Shown here piece by piece: positions 62,142-64,000 of a stretch of 64,000 nucleotides of DNA (the stretch's first letter is position 1; every line of letters starts with the position of its first letter). The position numbers and the translations under genes are program-made. This stretch comes from Eublepharis macularius (lineage: Eukaryota > Chordata > Lepidosauria > Squamata > Eublepharidae): contig NC_072805.1 in assembly GCF_028583425.1 (NCBI RefSeq), forward strand, positions 10,808,501 through 10,872,500, read 5' to 3'. The notes beneath the pieces are model-generated. The model did no database searches. It saw nothing but the letters and a program-made list of their open reading frames with translations, and was not told the origin of the DNA.

Positions 62142-64000
62142 TCAGTACTGCCTCCCGACGCCCTGCTGATCTCTCTGCTGGGCCGGCGGCTGCGACGGGC
62201 GAGGCTTGAAGGGCCTACGCCTCCTCTGTTGCTGCGCAAGAGGGTAGGTCCGCTGCGGGTAGGCAGGATGTTGCTGGTAACCCGGCCGCTGCTGCTGGTA
62301 TCTGCCCTGGTAGTGGTAAGGGCCGTACCGGGGAGCGTACCGTGGCTTAGAGCTGGGCTTGTCCACAGGAGCCAGCCCCAAGGACCGCGCCGTCTGCCTG
62401 TCCTCTTTCTTCTTCTTAAGGGTCTCGTCGGTGGACTTCGAGAACAGCGAGTCCCCTTCAAAGGGCATGCTCTCCACCCTGGAACGCACCTCCTGGGAAA
62501 GGGCAGTAGACCGTAACCAGGAGTGGCGCCTGAGGACCACCGCCGAGGCCATTCCCCGAGCCGCAGTGTCGGCAGCGTGGCTCCCTGCATTCATCTGCTG
62601 CTTAGACAGCCTGACAGCCTCAGTCTGCAACAGGGATACCACCGCCTTCTGCTCAGGTGGGAGGTCTCGAACATAGGATGCCAACTTCTCCCAGAGATAG
62701 AGCTGGTAGCCAGCCATGATGGTCTGGTAGTTGGCGATCCTGAGGCCCAGCGAAGCCACCGTGTACTGGCGCCTGCCAAGCGAGTCAAGCTTCCTGCTCT
62801 CTTTATCGGCCGGCACAGATGTATGGCCAGACCGCCGGGGGTTGAATTCCTCCGTGACCAAAGAGGAAGGTGGAGGGTGCTTCACCAACGCCTGCCAGGT
62901 GCCCTGCTTAATTTTATAAAGCTGCTCGATCCGTTTGGACGTTGGAGGCTGGTCACAGGGCACCTTCCACACCCTTTCCACTATCTCCTCTATACCCTCG
63001 AGCATGGGGAAGCCGATGGACGCCGGATTGTCCCCATAGATCCTCTTCAGAAGCTTGTCCTTGGTCTGGGGGGCTGCTGAAGAGATGTCCATCTCCAGCG
63101 CCTGAGCCATCCGTGCCATCTGGTCCGAGTATATTCGCAGGTCTTCGTATGGCGAACCGGTGGCTGGTACCACATCGTCAGCTGGCGAAGGCTCAAACCA
63201 GGACTCTGACTGGTAGTCTCCTAGGCTCTCCACGTCTCCCTCGTCGGAACCGAACTGGGATTCATCACCTTGGACTGGTGGGGGGAACCACGGTCGCTTC
63301 GACGTCGAAGGCCCCGGTTCCGATCCGGAGAACCCGGTGGGCGCCCCTTCCCACTGGCAGCGGTACGGTGGGGGAAGGCAGGAGGCTCGGTGATGTCGGG
63401 ACGCAGTGGATCGGCCGGAGCCGACACTCTCCCCAGACCAACGCCGCTCACGGCCGGTACCAGAGGGGGAACGACAGGCAGGCGATGGTCGACTCCGACT
63501 CGGTGGCGGGCTCGGTTCCGGCCCCGGGGAACAACGGGCAGGCGATGGCCGACTCAGACGTGGCCGCGGGCTCGGCTCCGGCCCCGAAGAAAACTCGGCT
63601 TGCACCGTCTCAAAAGCCATCGGATCCGGCACCGGTTCCGAAACCCCCTCCGGTTCCGGGGAACCCAGATGAGGGGAAGGCGTGTGAGGAAGCACGATGA
63701 CCTCCTCCTGCGGAGCGGGACGCGGCGACCGGTGATGCTTGGTCTTCTTCTTCTTCTTGGCTGGTTCCGAAGAAGACCTCGGAACCGATGCACTCCTCGA
63801 CTTCGAGGGGGACCTCTGCTTCGACCGCTTCACCTTGATCGGAATCGAGCCGGTCGTCGGTTCCGACCGGGGACTCGGCACCAGGATCCTCGGTTCCGAA
63901 GCCGGTCTCGGATCCGACCTGGTGGAAGACGCGCTCCGGGGCGGCCGCGCCGAACCCTGCGCCGGTGAGGCCGCTCTCGACGCCGAGGCACTCGGGGGAC
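62142..64000 (-). CDS. DIRS gag-like protein, 5' end outside window
   Basis: The frame is open from the stop at 62142-62144 to the window edge, at least 619 codons, with no in-frame Met near the edge. The N-terminal part is rich in Ser, Arg, Pro and Lys (SKQRSPSKSRSASVPRSSSE), the middle has acidic Pro-Ser stretches, and the C-terminal part is Gln/Tyr/Pro/Arg-rich (YHYQGRYQQQRPGYQQ). I see no zinc knuckle. The MAQALEMDISSAAP to RIYGDNPASIGFP region looks like the folded core. It shares the pol frame: the pol start lies 58 codons past the stop. Function by position is inference. Confidence 0.85.
   Translation of the reverse strand, partial: PPSASASRAASPAQGSARPPRSASSTRSDPRPASEPRILVPSPRSEPTTGSIPIKVKRSKQRSPSKSRSASVPRSSSEPAKKKKKTKHHRSPRPAPQEEVIVLPHTPSPHLGSPEPEGVSEPVPDPMAFETVQAEFSSGPEPSPRPRLSRPSPARCSPGPEPSPPPSRSRPSPACRSPSGTGRERRWSGESVGSGRSTASRHHRASCLPPPYRCQWEGAPTGFSGSEPGPSTSKRPWFPPPVQGDESQFGSDEGDVESLGDYQSESWFEPSPADDVVPATGSPYEDLRIYSDQMARMAQALEMDISSAAPQTKDKLLKRIYGDNPASIGFPMLEGIEEIVERVWKVPCDQPPTSKRIEQLYKIKQGTWQALVKHPPPSSLVTEEFNPRRSGHTSVPADKESRKLDSLGRRQYTVASLGLRIANYQTIMAGYQLYLWEKLASYVRDLPPEQKAVVSLLQTEAVRLSKQQMNAGSHAADTAARGMASAVVLRRHSWLRSTALSQEVRSRVESMPFEGDSLFSKSTDETLKKKKEDRQTARSLGLAPVDKPSSKPRYAPRYGPYHYQGRYQQQRPGYQQHPAYPQRTYPLAQQQRRRRPFKPRPSQPPAQQRDQQGVGRQY

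Larger units (their letters stand above)
58591..64000 (-). mobile_element. DIRS-like tyrosine-recombinase retrotransposon, right side cut by window
   Basis: Minus-strand element encoding, in order, a gag-like protein, reverse transcriptase/RNase H with a methyltransferase-like region, and a tyrosine recombinase. This is the order of the DIRS group, which inserts without an integrase or LTR. The 3' terminal part (58591-58970) has a 57-bp perfect inverted pair. High GC and CpG content relative to the surroundings and long open frames point to a recent insertion. A decayed relative lies at 11122-13740. Confidence 0.93.

Noticed and set aside
62523..63968. Plus-strand frames of 185, 252 and 232 residues
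   Set aside because: Antisense shadows of the DIRS gag frame in GC-rich sequence.

Overview
The window reads as vertebrate nuclear DNA from a reptile, most likely a squamate (lizard or gecko). It has split genes with GT-AG introns, is CpG-poor outside young repeats, and is crowded with transposable elements: CR1 and L2-type LINEs, a BovB/RTE fragment, L1 3' ends, tRNA-derived MIR-like SINEs, Penelope-like (PLE) tails, a DIRS tyrosine-recombinase retroelement and many non-autonomous hAT-like elements. The BovB fragment together with DIRS, CR1 and PLE is the main reason for choosing squamate; turtle is the main alternative. The species assignment is inference. There are no bacterial operons, CRISPR arrays, or rRNA or tRNA genes.

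Host gene: the only conventional host gene I can support is the 3' end of an anoctamin, best matched to ANO2 (TMEM16B, a Ca2+-activated Cl- channel), on the minus strand between about 55.1 and 45.3 kb. Five exons with consistent phases encode the last 257 residues, including the helix-8 acidic pair of the Ca2+ site, a four-sequon extracellular loop and a C-terminal class I PDZ ligand. Earlier exons were not found and probably lie beyond 64 kb.

Layout: 0-7.2 kb holds a broken CR1 (+), an L1 tail, a CR1/L3-like tail, a hAT MITE, a decayed tandem duplication and a BovB fragment next to an inverted hammerhead-like pair. 7.2-11.1 kb is mostly unassigned. 11.1-13.7 kb is a three-level nest: a hAT inside an L1 inside a decayed DIRS. 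14.9-17.5 kb is a SINE interrupted by a CR1 and separately by a hAT. 18.7-25 kb holds a PLE tail and several hAT/TIR elements. 26.7-30.0 kb is a 3.26-kb palindromic hAT element with a perfect 8-bp target duplication. 30-45 kb is intergenic, with small TEs, microsatellites, a CpG-rich foldback element, a putative solo LTR and an L2 tail. 45.3-55.1 kb is the ANO2 3' end. 55.2-58.6 kb is an intron or flank with a 364-bp foldback element and a LINE fragment. 58.6-64 kb is a young, nearly intact DIRS-like element (gag, RT/RNase H/methyltransferase-like, tyrosine recombinase) on the minus strand, running off the window.

Most interesting structures: the 3.26-kb palindromic hAT; a foldback element whose two arms differ only at CpG-derived sites; recurring hammerhead-ribozyme-like motifs in inverted pairs and in PLE tails; and a DIRS element whose gag and pol share one frame, interrupted only by two UGA codons. 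Family names come from recognition of motifs, not from a search.
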